Counted from the stretch's first letter, positions 14,563 through 23,018 are shown. The stretch is 32,343 bases of DNA from Pseudomonadales bacterium (GCA_022821865.1 JAJECW010000009.1:1-32343), one strand, 5' to 3'. A program made the numbers and translations. Notes: a model not told the origin generated them from the sequence alone.

Positions 14563-17304
14563 ATGACTTTGCGAAAAATCCTGTGCCTGGCGCTGGTTTC
14601 CGGCCTGGGCTTTCCCGCCGTTGCCCAGGAACAGCAGTCAGGAGAGGCAAGGCAGGAAATCGAACTCATCGAAGTGATCGGCTATCGAGATTCGCTGAGA
14701 AAGAACCTCAGCATCAAGCGGGAGTCCGACACGATCGTGGACGCGGTATCGGCCGAAGACATTGGCCAGTTCCCGGATATCAATGTCGCCGACGCCCTGC
14801 AGCGCATTACCGGCGTGCAGGTGGAAAAGGACGAGCGGGACGGAGAAGGCGCCCGGGTGAGCATTCGCGGCACGGCGCCCCACCTGAACCTGGCGCTCCT
14901 GAACAACCAGCAGATCGCATCGGCCACCGCGAGCAACCGCCGCACCGAGTTGCGCGACCGCAGCTTCAACTATTACCTGTTGCCCACCGAGATTGTGGAC
15001 ACCCTGGAAGTCTACAAGTCGCCGGAAGCCAATATCGATGAAGGCTCCGTGGGCGGCACGGTCATCGTCAGAACCCGCAGGCCACTCGACGCCGACGCCA
15101 ACTCGGGCGCGGTTTCCGCCAGATACTTCAATTTCGACAACGCCGGCGAGAACAAGCCGCATGTTTCCGGCCTGTACAGTTGGAAGAACGACACCGGGAC
15201 TTTCGGTTTCAATCTTGCCTATGTACACCGGGACAGCGCCACGCTGATGGACTCCAAACGGAACACCGCAGGCTATTTCCGGCCAACGGACTACAACTCC
15301 GACGGCGTCAACGAGCGCATTCCCGTTCGCATCGGCGCCAACCGCTACACCGCCGATTACAGCCTCGACACGCCATTCGTCACCCTGCAGTTCGCGCCCA
15401 GCGACGACCTCGACGTGACCTTCACGGCATTGAATTCAGTGACCGAACGCGAGTCCCAGGGAATCTACTCCTTTGGGTTCTCCAGCCTTGCCGCCGCCCT
15501 TTCCCTGGCCGACATCCGCGCCAACAACCTCGTTGCCATCAGCGACGGCACCGTGGTTTCGGGTGATATTCCGGCCTGCTGCACCGCCTTCAACAGCCGC
15601 TCCAACCTCCAGGGCGCCACTTACGACACGGGTTTCTACCAGGACGAGGTGGAAACCACGGCCTTTGATATGGAAGCCACGCTCGAGCGCGACGCCTACC
15701 GGGTCACGGTGCAAGCCGGCCACAGTTACGCCGACGGTCTCGCCATCGACAAGGCGGCCCAGTTCGCCGCGCTGTCGGGCATTGCCTTCGACCTGACTTC
15801 CGGGGTGATGGAATCCACGCTCGATGCGGGCCTGGGCCCCGATGATTACGAGTTTTTCTACTCCCACATCAATACCATCCGCAACGACTCCGATTCGACT
15901 TTCCTGCAGGCCGATACGGAAATCACCGTCAGCAGCGATTTCTTCTCCAGTATCGAAGCGGGGGTCAAGTTCCGCGAGTACAGCAAGGCCGCAAGCCGGG
16001 TCAAACGGGATTTTGTGGAAGAAGGCACATTGGCCCAGTTCGCCGGTGCCGGAATCTCGGAGTTCAAGGTTGGCGCTGTGCCGGCGCAATTGTGGAGCTT
16101 TGACGTTGAAGCGTTTCAGCGCTGGCAAAACGGCATACCCGAGGTGGCGGGCACGGGGAACAGTTCGTGGAACGATCCCAATGATCGCTTCCAGGTGGAA
16201 GAGGAAGTAACCGCCGCCTATGTCAAGGGTAATTTCGAGACCGAAAACTTCCGCGGCAACCTCGGCCTGCGCGCGGTCAGCACGAGCACGACTTCCAGTG
16301 CCCGGCAATATGGCGGGGCCAACTTCAGCGCGGAACGCCGCGGCGCGGTGCAGGATGTGGCCATCGAAAACGACTATACCGACATCCTGCCCAGCCTCAA
16401 TCTGAACTACGTGGGTTTCGACGATGTCATCCTGCGTTTTGCCGCGGCCAAGGTGCTGGCGCGGCCGAACTACGTCAGCATCGCTCCCTTCGAGACCCTC
16501 AACTGCGGCAGCAGGGGCTGCACCGGATTCGAAGGCAACCCGGAACTCGAGCCATTTCGCTCCAATCAGTATGACCTCTCGGCGGAATGGTACATTGACG
16601 ATTCTTCGCTACTGGCGTTCGTGCTGTTCCACAAGGACATCGATTCCTATATCGACATCGAATCCTTCACCGCAACCCGGGACTACCGGACTCTCGACGC
16701 CAGCGGCGCGAATATCATTGAAGCTAGGGAATTCGCCCTGGAGCGCCCGGTCAATGGCGAAGGCATCAGCATCCAGGGCTTTGAAATCAACTATCAGCAG
16801 GACCTGGGATACGGCTTCGGCGTGACCGCCAACTACACCTATGCCGACGCCGACCTGAACCAGACCGAAGCGCAAAGGGAAGCCGGCCAGGAGCCCGTGC
16901 TGTTCGGGCATTCGGAGGACACCTGGAACGCAACCGCCTATTATGAACAAAATGGCCTGGCGGCCCGCCTGTCCTATACCTTCCGTTCCGAGTATCCATC
17001 GAACCATCTGCATGGTGCGAACATCCAGACTTCGACGCAACAGGCCGGAACCGCCGACCTCGGGCTCGGGTTTGGCGTGAGCCGGGGCCTGATCGGCTAC
17101 AAGGGCGACTTTGGCCAGCTCGACTTCAACGCCAGCTACAACGTGACGGACGATGTGGAACTGCTGTTCCAGGTGATCAATCTGGCCGATGAGGAAATCC
17201 TGTGGTACGCGAGCAGGGAGAATCATACGCCGGATACTGGCCGACCCATCGGGGTGTACAACCATGGTCGCCGCTATGCCCTCGGGGTGAACATGAGGTT
17301 CTAG
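14563..17304 (+). CDS. TonB-dependent receptor 2 (TIGR01782, Xanthomonas/Caulobacter type)
   Basis: 913-residue outer-membrane receptor. Signal peptide MTLRKILCLALVSGLGFPAVAQ, then the hallmark plug of the TonB-Xanth-Caul carbohydrate-receptor family: YRDSLRKNLSIKRES, TIVDAVSAEDIGQFPDINVADALQRITGVQVEKD, VSIRGTAPHLNLALLNN, EGSVGGTVIVRTRRPL. It ends in GRRYALGVNMRF with the terminal Phe. ATG at 14563 is chosen because AAAGGTG lies 5 nt upstream; an ATG at 14548 adds five residues, and the open frame reaches further upstream through the promoter. TIGR01782 receptors commonly take up oligosaccharides, consistent with the adjoining MurNAc/GlcNAc genes. The TAG stop begins a GGAGCCTGCG repeat. Confidence 0.92.
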   Translation: MTLRKILCLALVSGLGFPAVAQEQQSGEARQEIELIEVIGYRDSLRKNLSIKRESDTIVDAVSAEDIGQFPDINVADALQRITGVQVEKDERDGEGARVSIRGTAPHLNLALLNNQQIASATASNRRTELRDRSFNYYLLPTEIVDTLEVYKSPEANIDEGSVGGTVIVRTRRPLDADANSGAVSARYFNFDNAGENKPHVSGLYSWKNDTGTFGFNLAYVHRDSATLMDSKRNTAGYFRPTDYNSDGVNERIPVRIGANRYTADYSLDTPFVTLQFAPSDDLDVTFTALNSVTERESQGIYSFGFSSLAAALSLADIRANNLVAISDGTVVSGDIPACCTAFNSRSNLQGATYDTGFYQDEVETTAFDMEATLERDAYRVTVQAGHSYADGLAIDKAAQFAALSGIAFDLTSGVMESTLDAGLGPDDYEFFYSHINTIRNDSDSTFLQADTEITVSSDFFSSIEAGVKFREYSKAASRVKRDFVEEGTLAQFAGAGISEFKVGAVPAQLWSFDVEAFQRWQNGIPEVAGTGNSSWNDPNDRFQVEEEVTAAYVKGNFETENFRGNLGLRAVSTSTTSSARQYGGANFSAERRGAVQDVAIENDYTDILPSLNLNYVGFDDVILRFAAAKVLARPNYVSIAPFETLNCGSRGCTGFEGNPELEPFRSNQYDLSAEWYIDDSSLLAFVLFHKDIDSYIDIESFTATRDYRTLDASGANIIEAREFALERPVNGEGISIQGFEINYQQDLGYGFGVTANYTYADADLNQTEAQREAGQEPVLFGHSEDTWNATAYYEQNGLAARLSYTFRSEYPSNHLHGANIQTSTQQAGTADLGLGFGVSRGLIGYKGDFGQLDFNASYNVTDDVELLFQVINLADEEILWYASRENHTPDTGRPIGVYNHGRRYALGVNMRF

Positions 17305-17357
17305 GAGCCTGCGCCGCAGGAATTCGCGAAAGCGAAAATTCGCTATCGCCGCGACCC
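17302..17357. repeat. GGAGCCTGCG repeat (copy b) with trailing hairpin-rich tail
   Basis: CTAGGAGCCTGCGCCGCAGG followed by AATTCGCG...CGCTATCGCCGCG. The first TAG is the stop codon of the receptor gene. The tail AATTCGCTATCGCCGCG also occurs in the element at 28938. CCTGCG/CGCAGG can pair as a short hairpin and may help end transcription. Confidence 0.7.
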
Positions 17358-17427
17358 TGGTTGAGGATTTCGGAAAGCCAGCGATACATTGACGAGTAGC
17401 CATTCAAAAGCGGGGAACAATACTTCC

Positions 17428-18399
17428 ATGCGCAAGACTCTGCCATCTCTGTTTGTATTGGTGATTTTGCCGCTGGCGGCCCAGGCCGATGATTTCGCCA
17501 GCCGCCCCGAGGCGCTGGAGTTTGCGCGGGAATTCGCGGGGGAAAGCGATTTCGATGAGGGGGAACTGCTGTCGCTCCTCGGGCGGGCCGAGTATCGGCA
17601 AAGCGTCATCGACGCCATCAGCCGCCCGGCGGAGAGACAGCTTGTGTGGGCGGAGTACCAGGACATCTTCCTGACGGAGGAGCGGACATCCTCCGGCGTC
17701 AGGTTCATGACGGAACATCGGGAAGCGCTGGATGAGGCCTACCGGGTTTATGGCGTGCCGCCGGAGATTGTCACCGCCATCATCGGCGTGGAAACCATGT
17801 ACGGCAGAATCAGCGGCAGTTACCGCGTGCTCGACGCCCTGGCCACACTGACTTTCGACTATCCGCCCAGAGCCGAATTTTTCCGCGGCCAACTCAAGCA
17901 GTTCATTCACCTGGTTGAGCAAGAGGGGGGCGAGATCACCGGCTATCTCGGGTCCTATGCCGGTGCCATGGGGCTCGGCCAGTTCATTCCCAGCAGCTAT
18001 CTGAATTACGCCGTGGATTTCGACGGCGACGGCTTACGGGACATCTGGAGCAACCCCACCGACGCCATTGGCAGCGTCGCCAACTACCTGAGCGAACACG
18101 GCTGGCGGCGCGACGACGGGATTGCCTTGCGGATTGCGGCCGGCGGCTTGCCGCCGGAAGTCTTCAGCGAAGCCCTGGAGCCAAACAAGTCTCTCGCCGA
18201 ACTCGAGGCAATGGGCATGGAAGAGCCGCCGGGGAATCTCGACCGGGATCAGCAGGTGACCCCACTGCGCTTTGTGGGCAAGCAGGGCAATGAGTTCTGG
18301 CTTGGCCTTCAGAACTTTTACGTCATTACCCGCTACAACCACAGCAAGCTCTACGCCATGGCGGTGTATCAGTTGAGTGAGGACCTGCGGCAGCATTGA
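17428..18399 (+). CDS. mltB: Lytic murein transglycosylase B-like (MltB, GH103)
   Basis: 323 residues. A signal peptide (MRKTLPSLFVLVILPLAAQA) without a lipobox cysteine predicts a soluble periplasmic form, unlike lipoprotein MltB of E. coli. The catalytic Glu is residue 122 in IIGVETMYGRISGSYRVLDAL. The GH103 core SYAGAMGLGQFIPSSYLNYAVDFDGDGLRDIW and the following DAIGSVANYLSEHGW are intact. It cuts glycan strands to 1,6-anhydroMurNAc ends. Positioned next to the amino sugar locus, it may supply fragments for uptake or be general wall turnover. The ATG at 17428 starts directly at the signal peptide; the upstream frame extension is repeat-derived. Confidence 0.93.
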   Translation: MRKTLPSLFVLVILPLAAQADDFASRPEALEFAREFAGESDFDEGELLSLLGRAEYRQSVIDAISRPAERQLVWAEYQDIFLTEERTSSGVRFMTEHREALDEAYRVYGVPPEIVTAIIGVETMYGRISGSYRVLDALATLTFDYPPRAEFFRGQLKQFIHLVEQEGGEITGYLGSYAGAMGLGQFIPSSYLNYAVDFDGDGLRDIWSNPTDAIGSVANYLSEHGWRRDDGIALRIAAGGLPPEVFSEALEPNKSLAELEAMGMEEPPGNLDRDQQVTPLRFVGKQGNEFWLGLQNFYVITRYNHSKLYAMAVYQLSEDLRQH

Positions 18400-18401
18400 T
18401 G

Positions 18402-18428
18402 CCGGGAACCTGCGGCGCAAGCTCCCGG
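18402..18428. terminator. Hairpin repeat after mltB (GGAGCCTGCG family, degenerate)
   Basis: CCGGGAACCTGCGG...AAGCTCCCGG forms an imperfect inverted repeat, three bases after the mltB stop, between convergent genes. It resembles the repeat at 615-638 with two substitutions. No U-tract. Confidence 0.45.
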
Positions 18429-18486
18429 ATCTTCAGATGTCAAACTGTGCGCGGTTTGGATTCCAAGCCAAAAGGCCGGTTCCCGA

Positions 18487-19479
18487 CTACTGCCCCGCCT
18501 CTTCCCGCGCCATTCTCTCCTCGGCGCGATGGCCGGAAAGAATGTTGTACATGCCGTAATTACCTTCGTGGCAGGCGTATTCGTAGATCTTGTCCGGGGT
18601 GAAATCGAGCAGGATTTCCCGGGTATAGGGCGCGGTGAACTGGCCGGGGTCATCGGAAGTGAAGTGATACTGGATCTGGTCGTCGCTGATCCGCGTCAGC
18701 CGCTCGATATTCACTTTCCGGTCGGTTTCCGGCGCGGTGCCGCTAGCGTCCGAATAGTTGGTGGTTTCAATCACCAGGGTGTCGCCTTCCCACCAGCCCC
18801 GGGAATCCCCGTGCCACAGCTTGACCTTGCCGGTGAGATGGGGCTTTTCGACGATGGGTATGATGCGCACGTCGTGGGCCATTTCCTGGATGATCGCCAC
18901 GGTGTCCCGGGTTTGCACGATCTGCCAGTAGCTGTTGTAGCCCGAGCCGAGCCGGGGCGCGCCAAAGGACAGGCAGCGCTCGCCAAGCGGCCGGTCGGTC
19001 CAGGAATCCGCCGGGTGCAGGCGCCGGTGTTCGGCAAGCTCCCGGGCGGCGGCGACCGCCTCCAGGGTGCGCGGCGGATACTTGCCACTGGGCGGATCGA
19101 TAATCTGGGAAGTGCGGCGGTGCACCCTGCGGTCAACGATCCACTGGGAATCATAATTTCCCGTGGTGGGATCGTAGGAGTTGATTTCCCCGCTTACGGC
19201 GGCGGAAAAGAAGCCGTCGCCGAACAGCGCGTCCGCGCCGGACTCATTGACTTCCAGCGCCCGCCGCTGCAGGAAGGCGATCTCGTCGTCGGTGAAGAAT
19301 TCCTTGTCGGCGTATGCGTCCGGGCGTTCCACCGGGGTCAGGGTATTGTTCTCCCACACGCCCTGAAAATCGGGATGCCCATCAATGGTTCGCGGCGCCA
19401 CATAGTCGCCCTGGGCACCCGCCAGGGAGGGAATCGCCAGCAGGGAAAGCAGTGCGGCAGATATTCCAAATTGTTCCAT
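18487..19479 (-). CDS. Secreted protein of unknown function
   Basis: 330 residues with a signal peptide (MEQFGISAALLSLLAIPSLAGAQ). Recognisable conserved stretches are TIDGHPDFQGVWENNTLTPVERP near the N-terminus, GWWEGDTLVIETTNYSD in the middle and YEYACHEGNYGMYNILSG near the end. I recognise this as a recurrent uncharacterised family of secreted proteins, often found in Acidobacteria and marine Gammaproteobacteria, but know no biochemical role. A GGAGA Shine-Dalgarno lies upstream of the ATG. It is divergent from the STAND gene. The central WW/GDTL region suggests a beta-rich fold. No catalytic triad, metal site or transmembrane span beyond the signal was evident. Confidence 0.75.
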   Translation of the reverse strand: MEQFGISAALLSLLAIPSLAGAQGDYVAPRTIDGHPDFQGVWENNTLTPVERPDAYADKEFFTDDEIAFLQRRALEVNESGADALFGDGFFSAAVSGEINSYDPTTGNYDSQWIVDRRVHRRTSQIIDPPSGKYPPRTLEAVAAARELAEHRRLHPADSWTDRPLGERCLSFGAPRLGSGYNSYWQIVQTRDTVAIIQEMAHDVRIIPIVEKPHLTGKVKLWHGDSRGWWEGDTLVIETTNYSDASGTAPETDRKVNIERLTRISDDQIQYHFTSDDPGQFTAPYTREILLDFTPDKIYEYACHEGNYGMYNILSGHRAEERMAREEAGQ

Positions 19480-19554
19480 CGGGGTCTTCTCCCACGCAGA
19501 AAATCATCCCCGATTATCGCCAATCCAGCAATATCTGCAAGTGTTTTGCCGACA

Positions 19555-19598
19555 CTTCCCACTATCTATTTGCAAGACCTTGCGCTTCCCATTATGCT
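19555..19598 (+). promoter_or_regulatory. Promoter and direct repeats before the STAND gene
   Basis: TTGCAA (19570-19575), 17-nt spacer, TATGCT (19593-19598) is a good sigma70 candidate with an inferred start near 19605. Two direct repeats CTTCCCAYTAT (19555-19565 and 19585-19595) stand 30 bp apart, three helical turns, one before the -35 and one overlapping the -10. They could be operators for the HTH domain of the downstream protein. Confidence 0.5.
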
Positions 19599-19616
19599 TG
19601 GCCACGAAGTTAAGGA

Positions 19617-21674
19617 ATGACGCTTGCCCGGCGTTCCTGCGCAGCATGCTCCCTCCAGACTGGTTTCATGAAAAAACATCCCCGGCTCGCCAGGAAGCTC
19701 AGGCTTCTTTATAACCTGAAGGCCAACCCGGAAATCAGCAACAATCAGCATCTGGCCACAGTTCTCGGCGTCAGCCGGCAGTCGGTGAGCAAATGGGGCG
19801 CCGGTAGCCGGACGCGCTCGGGGGACGCCATCCCCGATGCGCATTTCTTTCGCCTGGGACAGATTTTCGGCATTGATTCCTACCTGTTCACGCTGGAAAT
19901 CGAAGAGTTCGAGGAAGAAGTCCGCCTGATCCTTGACCGCCGCAACCGCAGGCGATTGCGGCGGCCGCAGCAGATTTTCCACAACAATCTCCCCGCCGCC
20001 AGCGAACGCCTGTTCGGACGAGAAGCCGAGCTGCTCGCTCTGAACGAAGCCTGGAACCAACAGACCGCGAATGTGATACAGGTGATCGGCATCAGTGGCG
20101 CAGGGAAGAGTTCCCTGATCAATGAATGGCTCATGAGGATGGATGCGGAAAATTACTGCGGCGCCGATACCGTGCTCGCCTGGTCTTTTCATCAAGGTTA
20201 TGGCTCCCAGGCCGCCATTGCTTCTCCCGAGGCATTCCTGCGCCGCGCCCTGGCCCTGCTCGGCGAAAGTGATGCGGGCCAGTACGACCCGGAAAGCCAG
20301 GTGATCCGGCTGGTGCAATGGATCAGAAGACATCGGACCCTGCTCGTGCTTGATGGCGTGCAAAACCTGCAGGACGCTTACGGCCCGGGCTTCGGACATT
20401 TCCATGATCCCGGTTGCGCCTTGCTCCTGCGCGAACTCGCCAAGGAGAATCCCGGCCTTTGCGTTCTGACTTCCCGGCTCAGGAACGCGGACCTGGAAAC
20501 CATTGGCCAACCAAGAGCAAAGCTCATTACCCTTGGCGGAATTGGATTTGGCGCCGCCTGTGAACTCATGCGCTTCTGCAAGATTCGGGGCAAGGCGGAA
20601 CGTATCCGCCATCCAATAGAGCAGCACCAGGGTCTGCCGATGACCTTGCGCCTGCTTGGCCGGCATCTCGATCTTGTGCGGGATGGTGAGCTGGCGCACT
20701 ACATGGAGCTGGTTCCACTGCTTGAGGAAAGCGGTGAAGATGAAAGAGCCGCGGAGTACGGTCGGGAATGCCTTGCCCGGCTGCCGCTGCATGGACAGCG
20801 GATGTTTTTCTGTTTGCTGAGCCTGTATCAGCGACAGGCAAGCTTGCAGGAAATTCTGAAAACCTGCCGCGGGCTGGAAGTCGAAGGCCTCACTTCGGAG
20901 ATTCTTTCCCTGACCCACATGGAACTGCGTTATGGCATTTTCGCGCTGGAGAAAGCGGGCATCGTCCGGGTTTGGCGCAAACCCCAGGGCATGAAGCTGG
21001 AACTCGCCCGCTTTCCCGGGGCGGCCATGCTGTTGAATCTGAAACTGCATCTACCCGGGCTATGGCGAGCTGGAAACCGCCTGCTGTTCGCGCGGATGCG
21101 GGAGCGGGAAACCGGCGCCGGCGAATCCCCGAGAAATCGGGAAGTGCGTTATCTCTCGGTAATCAATGGCGTTCGCGCCGGTTGCTGGCATGAAGCTTTC
21201 ACGCTGTACTTCAGGGACCTTCGCAATAGTCGGTATGCTCCACCAGACACCGACTTTAGCCACCTCGACCAGGCCAGCCTGCGGGAGTTTTTCGCCGATC
21301 CCTGGTCCCGGGTGGACTCCGGGCTGGAAGACGAGGAAGCGCGAATCGACCTGCAGTGCTGTGCCGCCATCAATCTTGCGATTTTCGGCGATATTGGCGA
21401 AATGATTGCCCTGTCCCGGACCTGCCTGAAGTGGTTTCTGGCCAGGGGGAACTGGACAAAAGCCCGGGCTTTCGCCAGTGAGGCAATCACTATCCTGTTC
21501 ACCGAAGGCAGAAGGAAGGACGCGGCCCGGGTGTTGAAGCGCATTCGCGGCAAGCTCGGGGATGTCAATGATCCCGCAGCCGCTGAAATGCTGGATGGGC
21601 TTGCTGCCGTATTGGCTGATCTGCGGGCGGCGCGGAAAAAGGAAAGGCCGGCGGCGTGGCGCCGCCGGCCTTGA
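19617..21674 (+). CDS. HTH-STAND NTPase with TPR-like C-terminus
   Basis: Up to 685 residues. An N-terminal XRE-like helix-turn-helix (NNQHLATVLGVSRQSVSKWGAG, about residues 42-63) is followed by a STAND/NACHT-like NTPase: LFGREAELLALNEAW, Walker A GISGAGKSSLINEW near 160, the STAND-type WSFHQGYGSQ, and Walker B TLLVLDGVQNLQD near 242. The C-terminal third is alpha-helical and TPR-like, without a recognised effector enzyme. STAND proteins are ligand-triggered oligomerising switches and include MalT-type regulators and phage-sensing NLR-like proteins. Start is uncertain: ATG 19617 has AAGGA directly adjacent, while ATG 19668 (MKKHPRLARKLRLLYN) matches the domain start better. It lies between two secreted-protein genes, so transcriptional control of them is one hypothesis and defence another. 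Confidence 0.8.
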   Translation: MTLARRSCAACSLQTGFMKKHPRLARKLRLLYNLKANPEISNNQHLATVLGVSRQSVSKWGAGSRTRSGDAIPDAHFFRLGQIFGIDSYLFTLEIEEFEEEVRLILDRRNRRRLRRPQQIFHNNLPAASERLFGREAELLALNEAWNQQTANVIQVIGISGAGKSSLINEWLMRMDAENYCGADTVLAWSFHQGYGSQAAIASPEAFLRRALALLGESDAGQYDPESQVIRLVQWIRRHRTLLVLDGVQNLQDAYGPGFGHFHDPGCALLLRELAKENPGLCVLTSRLRNADLETIGQPRAKLITLGGIGFGAACELMRFCKIRGKAERIRHPIEQHQGLPMTLRLLGRHLDLVRDGELAHYMELVPLLEESGEDERAAEYGRECLARLPLHGQRMFFCLLSLYQRQASLQEILKTCRGLEVEGLTSEILSLTHMELRYGIFALEKAGIVRVWRKPQGMKLELARFPGAAMLLNLKLHLPGLWRAGNRLLFARMRERETGAGESPRNREVRYLSVINGVRAGCWHEAFTLYFRDLRNSRYAPPDTDFSHLDQASLREFFADPWSRVDSGLEDEEARIDLQCCAAINLAIFGDIGEMIALSRTCLKWFLARGNWTKARAFASEAITILFTEGRRKDAARVLKRIRGKLGDVNDPAAAEMLDGLAAVLADLRAARKKERPAAWRRRP
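21644..21672 (-). terminator. Rho-independent terminator inside the STAND gene end
   Basis: A perfect 13-bp stem (21644-21656 with 21660-21672, 3-nt loop). Read on the minus strand it is followed by TTTCCTTTTT, so it fits an intrinsic terminator for the cytochrome/monooxygenase-like gene that ends at 21687. The stem lies within the last codons of the opposite-strand STAND gene and touches its TGA. Confidence 0.75.
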
Positions 21675-21686
21675 TGAATGGCAAAA

Positions 21687-23018
21687 TCAATCTGACGCGG
21701 CGAGTGAGCGCTGTTCGGCCGCCCTTCGCTCCGCGAGGAGTTGCTGGTAACCCTCTTCGTCGAGATGGGTAATGGCAATCCAGGCGTGGGTCATTTCGTC
21801 ACCGGTGCGGCTGCCGCCGTACACCCATTGATCCGGGTCGGGATTATTGGGATTGGCGGCGGTATTGTCGTACCACTGCTTGAGTACGAGCACCGCGCCG
21901 GCAGGCACAAGGGGAGCCACATCGGGCTCGTAGATATGGCTGTGATGCCAGGTGGCGCTCCAGTTGGAAATCTGGCTGATCTGCTCGGTGCGGCCGGTTT
22001 CGGGATAGAAGATTTCCAGCGATGCGGCGTTCATGCGCAGATGGCCATGCGGCTGGAAGCTGTCGACGCGAACCGGATGATCGAAGGATTGGAAACCCTG
22101 GGTCATGTGATAGCCGTTGGGCGGAATCACCAGGTCATCCTGTTCGCTGATGCGGTACAGCTTGAGGTCCTGCTTGTACCTTGCCTGTTCCACATAGTCC
22201 TCATCGTGCAGCCAGAGGCCGATTTCCACCACGTTGTCCCGAATCATCTGGCCCTGGGCCGTGGGGCCCACGCCGCCGGGATACATGTGGATGCTCCAGC
22301 GCACCATCGAGCCCGCCGGAATCGTGCGGCAGACGCCTTCGGGGACGATTTCGCCCCATTTGCCCATGGCGTATTCGGTCAACTGGCCATAGCGCTCCAT
22401 GGTGCCGTCTTCGCGCATCAACTCAACCGATGAATTGGCATGATGCACCACCGCCTTGGCATCGCCCCGGGGCTTGACCTGGATCGCCTTGATGCAGCGG
22501 TCGCCGGTGATGCCGCTGGGCACATAGTGGTTGCTCCACATGTCGTTGCCGGTGGCGGGAATGTCGATGGGAATCGAGGGGATTACCATGGTGGGCTCGC
22601 CGAACTCATCGACGAAATTCCATTCGGAAGGATCATTCAGATCCGGCGGGGGAACCACCAGATCGGGGTCGCCCAGTGGCGCGCCCTGATCCACCCAGGC
22701 GACAATGGTGTCGATATCTTCCTGGGACAACCGCCAGTCGCCCTGCAACTCCTGGATGCCGATGCCGTGGTCGTAGGCGTAGGGAGGCATTTCGCGATTC
22801 GCCACCCGTACGGAAATCAGCGGCGCCCAGGGGCGGATCTGGTCATAGGTCTCGAACTGCATCGGCCCGATGCCGCCTTCCCGGTGGCAGACCACGCAAT
22901 TCTCATTGATGATGCGCCCGACATGGCTGTTATAGCTGATCTGTCCGTCGTCCTGGGCCAGGGCTGCGGAAGTCATGCCCGCCGCGGCGAGGAGTCCTGC
23001 CAGTACTCGAAGTTTCAT
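21687..23018 (-). CDS. Secreted c-type cytochrome fused to a type II copper (PHM/DBH-like) domain
   Basis: 443 residues. Signal peptide MKLRVLAGLLAAAGMTSAALA, then a single heme motif CVVCH at 41-45 followed by REGGIGPMQF, a cytochrome domain to about residue 115, and a long beta-rich domain. The latter shows the six-ligand pattern of peptidylglycine/dopamine monooxygenases in order: His192-His193 (VVHHANSS), His244 (WSIHMYPGG), His324-x-His326 (QPHGHLRM) and Met409 (GDEMTHAWI). Predicted periplasmic; the heme could feed electrons to the copper centre. ATG at 23018 has a GGGAGA Shine-Dalgarno; the frame's earlier start at 23054 adds no family sequence. Substrate is unknown. Divergent from uvrD, convergent with the STAND gene. 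Confidence 0.85.
   Translation of the reverse strand: MKLRVLAGLLAAAGMTSAALAQDDGQISYNSHVGRIINENCVVCHREGGIGPMQFETYDQIRPWAPLISVRVANREMPPYAYDHGIGIQELQGDWRLSQEDIDTIVAWVDQGAPLGDPDLVVPPPDLNDPSEWNFVDEFGEPTMVIPSIPIDIPATGNDMWSNHYVPSGITGDRCIKAIQVKPRGDAKAVVHHANSSVELMREDGTMERYGQLTEYAMGKWGEIVPEGVCRTIPAGSMVRWSIHMYPGGVGPTAQGQMIRDNVVEIGLWLHDEDYVEQARYKQDLKLYRISEQDDLVIPPNGYHMTQGFQSFDHPVRVDSFQPHGHLRMNAASLEIFYPETGRTEQISQISNWSATWHHSHIYEPDVAPLVPAGAVLVLKQWYDNTAANPNNPDPDQWVYGGSRTGDEMTHAWIAITHLDEEGYQQLLAERRAAEQRSLAASD

Noticed and set aside
19566-21050. 494-codon minus-strand frame over the STAND gene
   Set aside because: Antisense frame without recognisable motifs, while the plus strand encodes a clear HTH, Walker A and Walker B.
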